Counted from the stretch's first letter, positions 6,802 to 13,775 are shown. The stretch is 24,501 nucleotides of DNA from a virus (IMGVR_UViG_3300030380_004637:1-24501); one strand, 5' to 3'. A program made the numbers and translations. Notes: a model not told the origin generated them from the letters alone.

Positions 6802-6969
6802 ATGACCGCGAAAAAACAGTATTTAAACATTTTGCAAAGGCAGCGCACCGACTGGCTGCAGTTCAGCATGGCAAACCCAAGCTGCCACATGACGCCAATG
6901 CACGTGGCATTGCATGGCATCGTTTTACGTTCGCGTGGCGCTGATATTCCGAAAACAATTAATTGGTAG
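6802..6969 (+). CDS. Hypothetical protein, 55 residues
   Basis: Not recognised. A short protein starting MTAKKQYLN, with AAGGAG about 10 bases before the ATG at 6802. One Cys and four His (CHMTPMHVALHG) sit in the middle, though without a clear zinc-binding spacing. A longer in-frame reading from 6733 lies inside the preceding gene and is unlikely. A GC-rich hairpin follows directly. Confidence 0.5.
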   Translation: MTAKKQYLNILQRQRTDWLQFSMANPSCHMTPMHVALHGIVLRSRGADIPKTINW

Positions 6970-6973
6970 AGCG

Positions 6974-7006
6974 CTGATAATGCCCACCCTAACGGGTGGG
7001 TATCAG
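6974..7006 (+). terminator. GC-rich hairpin after a short gene; weak terminator or processing site
   Basis: CCCACCC (6983-6989) and GGGTGGG (6994-7000) pair around a TAAC tetraloop. Outside them CTGATA (6974-6979) and TATCAG (7001-7006) extend the stem with a three-base bulge. Only GTTTTG follows at 7012, so the U-tract is short. It may attenuate, terminate or mark an RNA-processing site. Confidence 0.45.
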
Positions 7007-7043
7007 TGAGCGTTTTGCTCAGAACCACTAAGGAGTGCAACCA

Positions 7044-7313
7044 ATGACAAAGCAAGACCTGAGAGAAGAAACACAAACAAAACTGGGCCATCATTTTTAC
7101 CGCGTAAAAAATGACGTAAACGGAAATCCGCGTTATGTCATTAGCTGGCTGGCATTTGGATCGGATTATGACGCAGCAAAAGTCCTGGCAAACGCTCAGG
7201 GATTCAGCGTTTACCGTGGGCGGGATTTTGGCGGGGGGTTTGTGTGCCAGAGCTATAACTTAGAGCGCACAGCGCAATGGATACTTAAAAAGATTGAGGA
7301 GACAGTGCAATGA
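7044..7313 (+). CDS. Hypothetical protein, 89 residues
   Basis: Not recognised. N-terminal charged helix (TKQDLREETQTKL), then strands and the segment YDAAKVLANAQGFSVYRGRDFGG, ending in a helix (LERTAQWILKKIEE). ACTAAGGAGTG upstream is a copy of the ribosome-binding sequence used by several genes here and fixes the start at 7044. The end overlaps the next gene by four bases. Confidence 0.6.
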   Translation: MTKQDLREETQTKLGHHFYRVKNDVNGNPRYVISWLAFGSDYDAAKVLANAQGFSVYRGRDFGGGFVCQSYNLERTAQWILKKIEETVQ

Positions 7314-7711
7314 ACAAATCAACACGGATAGACCGACTCGCAAAGCTGCACATTATCGACGCGCTGCGCGACAAACTAAACGACTACGAAAACCCCAACG
7401 CCTACAGAATGTCCGCTAAAGAAGTGGGGCAGGCAGGCGCGCAGATTTTCGCGGATGAGTATCAATGGCGAGTGGATCAGGTGGGGCCACAGAATGCCGC
7501 AATGGATTGGTTGCAGGGGCTGGCAATCAATATCGAATATCGGAACCACGCAATTCTGGAAATGGCGCGGAAATGGGGCAGCATCCCACCCGATGCCACC
7601 GAGCGCCAAGAGGAGAACATACTGCGCGGCTACTGGCGATTTATGGCGGCAAAAACGTTGCAAGTATTCAACGGCTACCGAGTGCCAGCAGAGACGGAGG
7701 CGGCAGCGTGA
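7310..7711 (+). CDS. Hypothetical protein, 133 residues
   Basis: Not recognised. Mostly helical and soluble, with several Trp (YQWRVDQ, MDWLQGLAINIEY, MARKWGSIPP, YWRFMAAKTLQ). No catalytic or metal motif seen. The ATG overlaps the previous stop (ATGA). It is the last gene before the strong intrinsic terminator at 7742, which marks the end of this transcription unit. Confidence 0.6.
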   Translation: MNKSTRIDRLAKLHIIDALRDKLNDYENPNAYRMSAKEVGQAGAQIFADEYQWRVDQVGPQNAAMDWLQGLAINIEYRNHAILEMARKWGSIPPDATERQEENILRGYWRFMAAKTLQVFNGYRVPAETEAAA

Positions 7712-7741
7712 CAACGCGCCGTTTCCTTTACCTACTATCAC

Positions 7742-7774
7742 GCCCCTGAGAAGGCAGGTCAGGGGCTTGTTTTT
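7742..7774 (+). terminator. Strong intrinsic terminator
   Basis: Perfect eight-base stem GCCCCTGA (7742-7749) / TCAGGGGC (7759-7766) with a nine-base loop, directly followed by TTGTTTTT. It lies 30 bases after the stop at 7711 and should end the operon that begins near 3460. Confidence 0.88.
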
Positions 7775-7836
7775 CTGTTTGTCTGCTGATACCTTTGTGT
7801 CAGTGGTTCTTTTACGTTTACTAAGGAGTGAACATT

Positions 7837-8550
7837 ATGCAAGACCTAGATTTCTGGTATTCCACCGAGCTTACTTATGACGTTTTCCTGGAACAGTGGT
7901 TGGTCGCATCATGCGACAAAAACGGCAACGTTATAGATGGCGGTATCTATTCCAAGCACGACAAAAAAGCCGATGCGCTGCACGAAGCGCAGGGCTACTT
8001 TGATAGCAAGCGCTGCCAGATTCTCGCAGTACACAAAAAGAACGGGCGGCTAAATCACAGGCTATGCGATTTTTATGCAGACGATGAGCTAGAGCGCCCA
8101 GCATCCCAAGATGCCGCCCCCGATGATGATCTGCTCACTGTCGCAAAAGCCTATGTAAACGGCACTACAGAATACCGTGGGGCCGACTACGAGAAAGACA
8201 CGCTGCAGGAATCAATCTATATCGAACTGGATATAAACGATTTCAATTTTCTGTGGTCAACCGCAATGGATGCTTTTTTCTGGGATGAGGATCAGGCGGA
8301 ACGGTTTGAAATAGTCAGACCGGACGGCTTGGACCCTGACGCGGAAATACCGGAGAAGTCAGGCTGGATGATGTATTGGCTGGGCGACATGACCAGCAGG
8401 GCTGACGCACTACTCGCTTATAGAATCATACTGGCTGCTGGCTATCGGGCATTTCTGTTATGGGATTGTGCCGATCCAGAACCCACGCTAGTCGATCCCT
8501 TATATAACTTGGGCTGGGTCATATTGACCGACTACAGGAGGGACAGCTAA
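7837..8550 (+). CDS. Hypothetical acidic protein, 237 residues
   Basis: Not recognised. The first gene after the terminator, with ACTAAGGAGTG seven bases before the ATG at 7837. Strongly acidic and rich in Trp and Tyr (DFWYSTELTYDVFLEQWLV at the N-terminus, then DDELERP, PDDDLL, FFWDEDQAERFE). Acidic early phage proteins are sometimes DNA mimics that block host nucleases or restriction enzymes; that is only a possibility here. No clear promoter was found between the terminator and this gene, so readthrough or an atypical promoter is implied. Its stop overlaps the next start (TAATG). Confidence 0.65.
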   Translation: MQDLDFWYSTELTYDVFLEQWLVASCDKNGNVIDGGIYSKHDKKADALHEAQGYFDSKRCQILAVHKKNGRLNHRLCDFYADDELERPASQDAAPDDDLLTVAKAYVNGTTEYRGADYEKDTLQESIYIELDINDFNFLWSTAMDAFFWDEDQAERFEIVRPDGLDPDAEIPEKSGWMMYWLGDMTSRADALLAYRIILAAGYRAFLLWDCADPEPTLVDPLYNLGWVILTDYRRDS

Positions 8551-8765
8551 TGCTTATTTTCCTTTTAGATGACGTTAAAGACCCGCAAAAAGCCAAAACG
8601 CTTGCGCTGTCCAATATCTGGGTTGTATTGAATGAGTACCGCGAGGAGCTTATCCCGTCGAACTGCGACGATGAAACAAATCAATCTAGGGATCAGATCT
8701 GGGATGAATTATGCGCGTCCATGAATCTAATTGAAAAGCTGATAGACGGGGGTGACCAGCAATGA
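8550..8765 (+). CDS. Hypothetical acidic protein, 71 residues
   Basis: Not recognised. A helical, acidic protein (LFLLDDVKDPQKAKTLAL, then DDETNQSRDQIWDELC). GGAGGG lies about nine bases upstream of its ATG, inside the end of the previous gene. It overlaps the following gene by four bases, so it is part of a coupled series. Confidence 0.58.
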   Translation: MLIFLLDDVKDPQKAKTLALSNIWVVLNEYREELIPSNCDDETNQSRDQIWDELCASMNLIEKLIDGGDQQ

Positions 8766-9076
8766 ACAACGTCCATTATCTGAAATCTATCGCCATCTAC
8801 TGCCCAGAGTGCGGCAACGTGGGCGGCAGACACCATCCAAATTGCCCAGAAAACGATCAGGAGATGCGGAGGAAGCGCAGCAGTGTAGCAGTCAGGCTAT
8901 CGACTGTGCGTTATGTCGATGTAATCCATGATGAAGATGCCCTGGATGAAGTCATAAAAGGCAAGGCAGAAGATGCTGCTGTAAGCGCAGAGCTTAAAGC
9001 ACACGGCGACTGCGAGGAATGCGAGGTGTGGGCAGACGCAGAATTTATCTATGAAAGTGAATTTCTGGAGGGGTGA
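8762..9076 (+). CDS. Small zinc-motif protein, 104 residues
   Basis: The N-terminal segment CPECGNVGGRHHPNCPE (residues 15-31) is a compact Cys/His cluster suited to one zinc ion, and CEECE occurs near residue 87. The same CxxCG-HHPxCPE layout appears in the unrelated-position gene at 19069-19275, suggesting a family of small phage zinc proteins. The rest is acidic with the segment VRYVDVIHDEDALDEV. Function unknown. ATGA overlap with the previous gene. Confidence 0.6.
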   Translation: MNNVHYLKSIAIYCPECGNVGGRHHPNCPENDQEMRRKRSSVAVRLSTVRYVDVIHDEDALDEVIKGKAEDAAVSAELKAHGDCEECEVWADAEFIYESEFLEG

Positions 9077-9077
9077 C

Positions 9078-9248
9078 ATGAAAACAACCGTTTTAACTCG
9101 CAAAGAATTAGTTGATTCGCTTATTCAATGGACGCTAGACACTGGCGTCGAGTGGACTGTTACAGAACACGGCAATGAATACGACGAAATTAACAGCGTA
9201 ACTCACATCGACATTACTTTTCCATGCGCTATTAAGGAGGAGGAATGA
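9078..9248 (+). CDS. Hypothetical protein, 56 residues
   Basis: Not recognised. One helix (TRKELVDSLIQWTLDTG) followed by strands (VEWTVTEHGNEY, THIDITFPC). GGAGGGG lies six to ten bases before the ATG at 9078, just after the preceding stop. The end overlaps the next gene by four bases; a GGAGGAGG at that junction serves the next start. Confidence 0.55.
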   Translation: MKTTVLTRKELVDSLIQWTLDTGVEWTVTEHGNEYDEINSVTHIDITFPCAIKEEE

Positions 9249-9493
9249 AAATCTATAAAGCCAGTTATTACGATGAGCAGCGCGGCAGGGTTCTTGCTTG
9301 GTTTACCAGCCGCAAAGAAGCAGAGAGGCACTTATCAAAGGCCGTAGGCAAACAACCAAAAGATCATCAGCTAGGTCTGCACCGATATTACAGACACTCA
9401 GGAGAGGTTGAAGTCTGTCAGTTCGCGGCAACCAGAGAGGGCATTGTTGATTGGTTGTCAGGACAGGACTTTGCACAGAACAACAACGGATGA
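9245..9493 (+). CDS. Hypothetical protein, 82 residues
   Basis: Not recognised. Small alpha/beta protein with the pattern WFTSRKEAERHLSKAV, resembling short phage proteins that begin with a strand, a Ser-Arg-Lys-Glu-Ala helix and a second strand. A second helix (TREGIVDWLSG) closes the chain. AAGGAGG lies about five bases before the ATG. Confidence 0.58.
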   Translation: MKIYKASYYDEQRGRVLAWFTSRKEAERHLSKAVGKQPKDHQLGLHRYYRHSGEVEVCQFAATREGIVDWLSGQDFAQNNNG

Positions 9494-9547
9494 TTGATAG
9501 AAAATCAAAACGCAACCCTTTTAAAAAATATATCAAGGTATATCACC

Positions 9548-9922
9548 ATGCGATGTTTTGAAAACTCCAGATTTGCTGGCTACGACAATCAAGGCCAGTT
9601 TCTAAAACTGCGTAATGCCCTGGAATCACACGGGTTTGACGATGTGACATATAACAATGATGTATGCCCATCGGTGGCGTATGGTCACTACGACGATACG
9701 CACATTGAGCTAAGGGTGTTTGTTGATTATCTGCAGCCAGAGGAGCGTGAGGTAAACGATGCAAGCCAGTTTACTGTGACAATCTGCAGTGATGACCCAG
9801 ACATCCGAGAAGAGTTCATTAGGGGCACTGACCAATATGAATTAGCGATCAGTGCAGCTATTGAAGCAAAGCAAAAGCTGGATGTTCAGCTTGAAGATGT
9901 ATTCAATCTTTTTAGACGATAA
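9548..9922 (+). CDS. Hypothetical acidic protein, 124 residues
   Basis: Not recognised. The ATG at 9548 is preceded by CAAGGT at suitable distance; an in-frame TTG at 9494 would add 18 residues but lacks a ribosome binding site. The chain has strands typical of a small alpha/beta fold (HIELRVFVDYLQP, FTVTICSDDP) and a C-terminal helix (YELAISAAIEAKQKLD). Acidic overall. Confidence 0.58.
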   Translation: MRCFENSRFAGYDNQGQFLKLRNALESHGFDDVTYNNDVCPSVAYGHYDDTHIELRVFVDYLQPEEREVNDASQFTVTICSDDPDIREEFIRGTDQYELAISAAIEAKQKLDVQLEDVFNLFRR

Positions 9923-9944
9923 CTGCTTAATTAAGGAGCAAACT

Positions 9945-10280
9945 ATGAAAACGCAATTAACACTTACTCAGAAGCAAACCAGAGACTTTGCCGATTGCAT
10001 TGAGAAGCATGGTCACGAAAATTTTTATATGGCAAAGGATCAGGGCGCTTATGTGGGCGCTGGCAACAGTTCGGACAACACTGGTGTTGTTTTTTATTTC
10101 AGAGGCTGCGATCCCTCAAAGAATGAGGATTGGTGGGAGGAGTGCCAGTACAGATTCGGAGGAGACGATTTTGGTGTAATCATAGAGGACACTGATTTTG
10201 TTGTGGAAGCGCGAGATAACGGCATGAAGCTGAATGTGCTGGTCACTGACGATGATGTTCGTGTAAGGATGGTGGGATAA
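9945..10280 (+). CDS. Hypothetical acidic protein, 111 residues
   Basis: Not recognised. A basic, helical N-terminus (LTQKQTRDFADCIEKHG) is followed by strands and aromatic or acidic stretches (GVVFYFRGCDP, EDWWEECQYRFGGDDFG) and a C-terminal strand pair. The in-frame extension to 9852 lies inside the preceding gene and is rejected, since AAGGAG sits six bases before the ATG at 9945. Confidence 0.58.
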   Translation: MKTQLTLTQKQTRDFADCIEKHGHENFYMAKDQGAYVGAGNSSDNTGVVFYFRGCDPSKNEDWWEECQYRFGGDDFGVIIEDTDFVVEARDNGMKLNVLVTDDDVRVRMVG

Positions 10281-10281
10281 C

Positions 10282-10518
10282 ATGAATACGGCACTAAACA
10301 AACTCATAGACACCTACGATCTCATGTTGGAGCAGCACTTCTCTGACGTACTCAAAGAAAGAGAACCCTATTGCGCCCAAGAATTTCAGATAGAGCAGGG
10401 CCACGAAATGACCGAGATGCAGAGGAAAGCCCTTTCCACTTTCTGCGATTTCTGGGAGGTTTTGCAGCACATGGAGGACTTTAAATGGCGTCTGAACAAG
10501 CAGCAGCTTCAACAGTAG
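10282..10518 (+). CDS. Hypothetical helical protein, 78 residues
   Basis: Not recognised. Almost entirely helical by eye (LNKLIDTYDLMLEQHFSDVL, then MQRKALSTFCDFWEVLQ), with no Gly and few Pro. It could be a small helical-bundle or coiled-coil protein. It starts one base after the previous stop with AAGGA upstream, so translation is coupled. Confidence 0.57.
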   Translation: MNTALNKLIDTYDLMLEQHFSDVLKEREPYCAQEFQIEQGHEMTEMQRKALSTFCDFWEVLQHMEDFKWRLNKQQLQQ

Positions 10519-10531
10519 GTGTTGGTCAACT

Positions 10532-10708
10532 ATGAGCAATCAGTATTCGGTTGCGGTTGAAAGCGCCACTGTGATGGCTGAAATAATGGGCCAAGACGTT
10601 GGAATACGCCATGATTTGCGGCCCGTCTTACTGAGCGAGTCTGACGGGCCTTACTTGGAAATTATTAGATGCCCGCAGGCGTTGAAAAAGGCAGCAGACA
10701 CCGACTAG
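10532..10708 (+). CDS. Hypothetical protein, 58 residues, last of the early region
   Basis: Not recognised. Starts MSNQYSVAVESATVMAEIMG and ends KKAADTD. No good ribosome binding site is visible (GGTGTTGG upstream), so it may depend on translation of the preceding gene 13 bases away. A perfect eight-base hairpin lies inside it. It could alternatively be a noncoding 3-prime region with a chance open frame. Confidence 0.4.
   Translation: MSNQYSVAVESATVMAEIMGQDVGIRHDLRPVLLSESDGPYLEIIRCPQALKKAADTD
10620..10650 (+). terminator. GC-rich hairpin inside or at the end of the early region
   Basis: GGCCCGTC (10620-10627) and GACGGGCC (10643-10650) form a perfect eight-base stem with a 15-base loop in which ACT and AGT can add pairs. 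TTACTT follows, so there is no proper U-tract. Possible weak or factor-dependent terminator, lying inside the small frame at 10532-10708. Confidence 0.35.
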
Positions 10709-10713
10709 AATGT

Positions 10714-10774
10714 TTGTAGGCCACACTCCTTACGGCGCTGGCGGCGTCGATACAGTCTTAACTTTGGCCTACAA
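10714..10774. repeat. Inverted repeat TTGTAGGCC / GGCCTACAA between convergent units
   Basis: Perfect nine-base arms at 10714-10722 and 10766-10774 flank 43 bases rich in GGC. It fills most of the 78-base gap between the end of the rightward early region and the end of the leftward replication unit. No U-tract follows on either strand. It may be a bidirectional stop, a structured small RNA or a protein site. Confidence 0.5.
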
Positions 10775-10786
10775 TCATTGTTGTGG

Positions 10787-11290
10787 TTAAGATTGACCGC
10801 CAACCTTTTTTTTCAGATGGCGCAGCGGGTTCCGGCCTCCCGCCATTCTTCTCTGCGAAACAAGATCCAAAGACTTCTTCAGCGCCGACAACAACGGTAG
10901 ATCCTGGCTTACATCTTTATTTTCCAGCACCACACTTTCCACCAGCTTTTTGTTGTCATCACCGAACCTACGGCTAATCAGGCTCATGGTTCGCCCGTAT
11001 CGCATCAGCGCATCCGAAAACACGGAGTCACCTTGCCTGACGGAACCAGAACCAGCCTCATACCGTAGCGGTCTGCCGAACAGTCCCGCCTTGCTTGCCT
11101 GACTCAAAATGTATTCACCAGCCTGATGCTCAGACAACGACAGCGAACCGTTTATCAGGTAGCGATCAATGACCATCTGATCCATGACTTTGGCTCTGGG
11201 CATAGCCCCGCCTTCCACCATGACGCTATGGCGCTTGTGGATTTCATTGGTTCCCAGATCAGTGTGCTGGTTCTGCATCTCAATCGACAT
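10787..11290 (-). CDS. Hypothetical protein downstream of primase-helicase
   Basis: Not recognised. A 167-residue basic protein, soluble and mostly helical. A segment KVMDQMVIDRYLINGSLS (about 34-52) followed by EHQAGEYILSQASKAGLFGRPL could be a DNA-binding helical domain; the last 20 residues are strongly basic (RRMAGGRNPLRHLKKK). Its ATG overlaps the end of the primase-helicase gene by 11 bases, so the two are co-transcribed and a role in replication or late gene control is plausible. Not shown by any motif. Confidence 0.65.
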   Translation of the reverse strand: MSIEMQNQHTDLGTNEIHKRHSVMVEGGAMPRAKVMDQMVIDRYLINGSLSLSEHQAGEYILSQASKAGLFGRPLRYEAGSGSVRQGDSVFSDALMRYGRTMSLISRRFGDDNKKLVESVVLENKDVSQDLPLLSALKKSLDLVSQRRMAGGRNPLRHLKKKVGGQS

Positions 11291-13034
11291 CGTACCAATC
11301 TACCCCGCGAATTTTGCTTACATCCGAAGAAGGCAGGTCAGACAAAATGTTTTGAGATGCTGACTCGCCTGAGTATGTGCCATTGACTACATCATATTTT
11401 AACTTGGCGACACCTTGCTGCCCCACCCATTTAAAGCGTGACTTCCAGCAGTGTACCTCTACGTCATTGTCGCCGCGATGCACCGTTATACCCAAGTCTG
11501 CCTTGGCAAACCATGCAGCACTACCGGAAATGCTCATGCCTTTCGGCACAGCATACGTCCCATCTTCCCTGGGGTACATCTTGGCGGGGTGCGCCACAAA
11601 CCAGATATGGATACCCGCTGCCTTGCAGAAGCTGGTGATCTTGGTCAGCATCATGCTAATACTCTGATGCTCTTCTTGGCCCTGATGCTCAATGAAGTTA
11701 TAGGGATCAATTACCGCACCCCTGCAGCCGAGCCTGAACACGGCCTGCTTGATGCGATCAATGATGGAGTCAATCGTGCTGAGTCCACCGTCCTTGGACT
11801 CTAAGAAAACAAAGTGGTCGTTAATAAACTCGACAGCCTCAGACATTTCTTGCTCGCTCATTCTGGGTGTCATGCCTTCGAAAAACGGCTTACCCGTAAT
11901 TTTCTCGCAGAGCTTACTGATGTGAAGCTGCGGAGGATTCTCAAAACTGCACACCGCGAACTTCCATTTCTCTTTTTGCGCTAGGTTGACCATGATCTGG
12001 TCAATAAATTCTGATTTCCCCGAAGAAGGCAGTCCAGTGACTACAGACAACTGGCCCTCTGCGACAGTGAACAGGTCGTCAATCGCCGGTATACCAGTGC
12101 TGACACCCCTGCCATGACCATTGGCATAAATATCCTTGACCTGCTCCATATAGTCATTGGCTGCATAAACACCTGACAGCGGAACCGGCTGCGCCTCACT
12201 GAATATCCGCTTGGTTTCCGCCTCACCCAGCCGAGCCACTGCGTCATTAGCGTCCTTTATGCTCTCTGGGAAATGCACCCGCCAACATTTTGCCCTGCCT
12301 ACCCGTCTGGCAATCTCTTCTGCCAACGCTTCCCCTGGTTCATCATTGTCAGTGGCAAGGACAACGCGCTTGCAGCCTTCAAATCGCTCCCTTTCGTCCC
12401 AAACAAAGCTAAATTTGCCGTCTTCTTCTGGCGAGATTTTATTCTGACTCACCTTAACCGGAGCGCCATTTGGACAGGACACAGCACGAACGCCGATTGA
12501 TGCAAGAGAGATTACGTCTGCCTCTCCCTCCACCACGATCAGGTCATCAACGTCTTCTTCAAGCTCTTCAATGCCGTAGAAGCTCCTAGGAGCGCCCTCA
12601 CAGATAAAATCTTTGGAGATGATGCTCCTCCATTTGATGGCCGTAGGATTGCTCACAGGGCCATACACGAAGCCTATGGCTGGCATTGACTCCCCACGGA
12701 AATTCTTAGTGCCTGTGGTCATCCTGGGCAGACCCTCCAGAGAGTCAAGCTGCACCCCACGATGACGGAAAAAATCTTTGATGACTGTTACGTTAGAATT
12801 GAGATCTGTCGGAATGTTGACCACTTTCTCTTGTTTCATGTAAGCCTCGTAAAACTTTTTTCTTTTAATACCTCCTGACAAACCACAATGATGACAATGG
12901 TACAAACTGTGATCGTGATTCACTGTTATGGAGAGCGTTTTCTCGTTTTTCTTTTTTCTGCTATCGCCACACTCAGGGCATTTCACTCTGGCGCTTTGAT
13001 TGTATTGAAGAACAAACTCCTCAAGTTGTTCCAT
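11280..13034 (-). CDS. Phage primase-helicase (T7 gp4/Twinkle type)
   Basis: This 584-residue enzyme would synthesise primers and unwind DNA at the phage fork. In order: a zinc-binding domain with CPECG (19-23) and CHHCG (47-51); a Toprim primase core with DLIVVEGEADVISLA and VVLATDNDEPGEA; a linker; then a RecA-like hexameric helicase domain with Walker A GLPSSGKS (334-341), FAVCSFENPP, and a Walker B-like GAVIDPYNFIE, followed by WFVAHPAKMY and SISGSAAWFAKAD. This is the full T7 gp4 order and near-usual length. GGAGGT lies nine bases before the ATG at 13034; the longer in-frame reading to 13073 is less likely. Confidence 0.93.
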   Translation of the reverse strand: MEQLEEFVLQYNQSARVKCPECGDSRKKKNEKTLSITVNHDHSLYHCHHCGLSGGIKRKKFYEAYMKQEKVVNIPTDLNSNVTVIKDFFRHRGVQLDSLEGLPRMTTGTKNFRGESMPAIGFVYGPVSNPTAIKWRSIISKDFICEGAPRSFYGIEELEEDVDDLIVVEGEADVISLASIGVRAVSCPNGAPVKVSQNKISPEEDGKFSFVWDERERFEGCKRVVLATDNDEPGEALAEEIARRVGRAKCWRVHFPESIKDANDAVARLGEAETKRIFSEAQPVPLSGVYAANDYMEQVKDIYANGHGRGVSTGIPAIDDLFTVAEGQLSVVTGLPSSGKSEFIDQIMVNLAQKEKWKFAVCSFENPPQLHISKLCEKITGKPFFEGMTPRMSEQEMSEAVEFINDHFVFLESKDGGLSTIDSIIDRIKQAVFRLGCRGAVIDPYNFIEHQGQEEHQSISMMLTKITSFCKAAGIHIWFVAHPAKMYPREDGTYAVPKGMSISGSAAWFAKADLGITVHRGDNDVEVHCWKSRFKWVGQQGVAKLKYDVVNGTYSGESASQNILSDLPSSDVSKIRGVDWYDVD

Positions 13035-13054
13035 CTGTTGACCACCTCCTATTT

Positions 13055-13083
13055 TTGTGATATTGGTAGTCACCTAGTATATA
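13055..13083 (+). promoter_or_regulatory. Candidate rightward promoter for a short transcript
   Basis: TTGTGA (13055-13060), a 17-base spacer and TATATA (13078-13083) point rightward, away from the leftward primase-helicase gene. The predicted start near 13090 lies about 75 bases before the hairpin of the terminator at 13164-13188 on the same strand, so it would make a roughly 100-base RNA. Each hexamer matches consensus at four of six positions. Confidence 0.35.
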
Positions 13084-13087
13084 TACG
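13076..13087. promoter_or_regulatory. AGTATATATACG, copy of the palindromic site at 2498
   Basis: Differs at one base from the palindrome at 2498-2509, and CTAG overlaps its left edge. It lies upstream of the primase-helicase ribosome binding site, so it could be an operator or promoter for that gene, and it overlaps the candidate rightward -10 element. Confidence 0.4.
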
Positions 13088-13125
13088 CTCTTACATATTC
13101 GCTTTTTAAAGCTCTTATTTACTAG

Positions 13126-13137
13126 CGTTTATATACG
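13126..13137. promoter_or_regulatory. CGTTTATATACG, second copy of the palindromic site
   Basis: One mismatch from the palindrome at 2498-2509 and preceded by CTAG. It lies 50 bases from the copy at 13076, close to five helical turns, which would suit cooperative binding of a regulator. The function is inferred only. Confidence 0.4.
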
Positions 13138-13163
13138 GTATGACTCCTTTAGATTGAGCTTCG

Positions 13164-13188
13164 CCCCCTTCCGCAAGGGGGTTTTTTT
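13164..13188 (+). terminator. Intrinsic terminator, rightward orientation
   Basis: CCCCCTT (13164-13170), tetraloop CCGC, AAGGGGG (13175-13181), then seven T. An outer GAGCT/AGCTC pair extends it. The U-tract exists only on the plus strand, yet flanking genes on both sides are leftward. It therefore either ends an antisense or small RNA, or acts in the leftward mRNA only as a structured element. Confidence 0.8.
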
Positions 13189-13468
13189 AGCTCGCGTTTA
13201 ATTCCTCCATGACAAGTTCAGCAACAATCTTTTGCTCCACGCTGCTGAGTAAAACCATTTCATCCAGGGCGTCTTGCAGTGCTTCTGGATACCCAGCGAT
13301 CCTGCAATGCTCTATAAAAGCCTGAGATTTCATGTACTTGAGCGCATCATCACGCTCTTGATGCTGGCTACCCACTAGATCGCGGATAGCTCTGTTAATC
13401 ACTTTGCTGTAGACAATCTTGTAGGTGTCTGACACAAATCTCTGCTCTAGGATTAGCCTTGTCCACAC
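13187..13468 (-). CDS. Small hypothetical protein downstream of RusA
   Basis: A helical 93-residue protein whose C-terminal part reads DALKYMKSQAFIEHCRIAGYP (about 42-62). This resembles short phage proteins near RusA with an S..F...C..AG pattern, but the family is not certain. The GTG at 13468 overlaps rusA by 74 bases; an alternative GTG at 13435 would shorten the overlap and remove 11 residues. Neither has a strong ribosome binding site, though GGGGCGG precedes the first. Its stop lies in the terminator T-run. Confidence 0.6.
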   Translation of the reverse strand: MWTRLILEQRFVSDTYKIVYSKVINRAIRDLVGSQHQERDDALKYMKSQAFIEHCRIAGYPEALQDALDEMVLLSSVEQKIVAELVMEELNAS

Positions 13469-13775
13469 CGCCCCAGACGATGTGCTTCTCTTTTACTTGC
13501 CGATCATTTTTATAAACGAATCCTTGCAAACAGTCCAGTATTAAAGACTCATCCAGATCAGGACGACGACTTGCGTAATAGATTTTGATGTCCACCGCGA
13601 GATCGGTTTCTGGCAATGGTGTGATTTTTTTACACTGCTTGGCAAACGACTTGCAGTAGTCGAGCGCCTTTTGGGACTTGATAAATAACGGTCTACCTGT
13701 TTTGCTTTTTACTAGCCTGCGACTGTTTGCCTTAGATACAGGCTCCCCCAATATCACCATATCTACTATTGACAC
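13395..13775 (-). CDS. rusA: RusA-like Holliday junction resolvase
   Basis: A 126-residue endonuclease that would cut branched DNA before packaging. GEPVSKANSRR (10-20) is the characteristic N-terminal strand and loop. RRPDLDES (70-77) and the downstream KNDRQVKEKH (89-98) contain Asp73, Asp75 and Asp91, equivalent to the catalytic aspartates of E. coli RusA, and Asp81 lies between. Length matches the family. The GTG at 13775 has GGGG a few bases upstream; an ATG five codons in is possible. It diverges from the rightward recombination operon, and its start region overlaps that operon's promoter. Confidence 0.88.
   Translation of the reverse strand: MSIVDMVILGEPVSKANSRRLVKSKTGRPLFIKSQKALDYCKSFAKQCKKITPLPETDLAVDIKIYYASRRPDLDESLILDCLQGFVYKNDRQVKEKHIVWGGVDKANPRAEICVRHLQDCLQQSD

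Noticed and set aside
6558-7094. 178-codon minus-strand open frame across several early genes
   Set aside because: Runs antisense to three rightward genes with good ribosome binding sites and overlaps, and crosses the hairpin at 6974; Cys/Leu-rich composition typical of a shadow frame.
10710-10790. 26-codon open frame within the inverted repeat at 10714-10774
   Set aside because: No ribosome binding site, very short, and the inverted repeat explains the sequence better.
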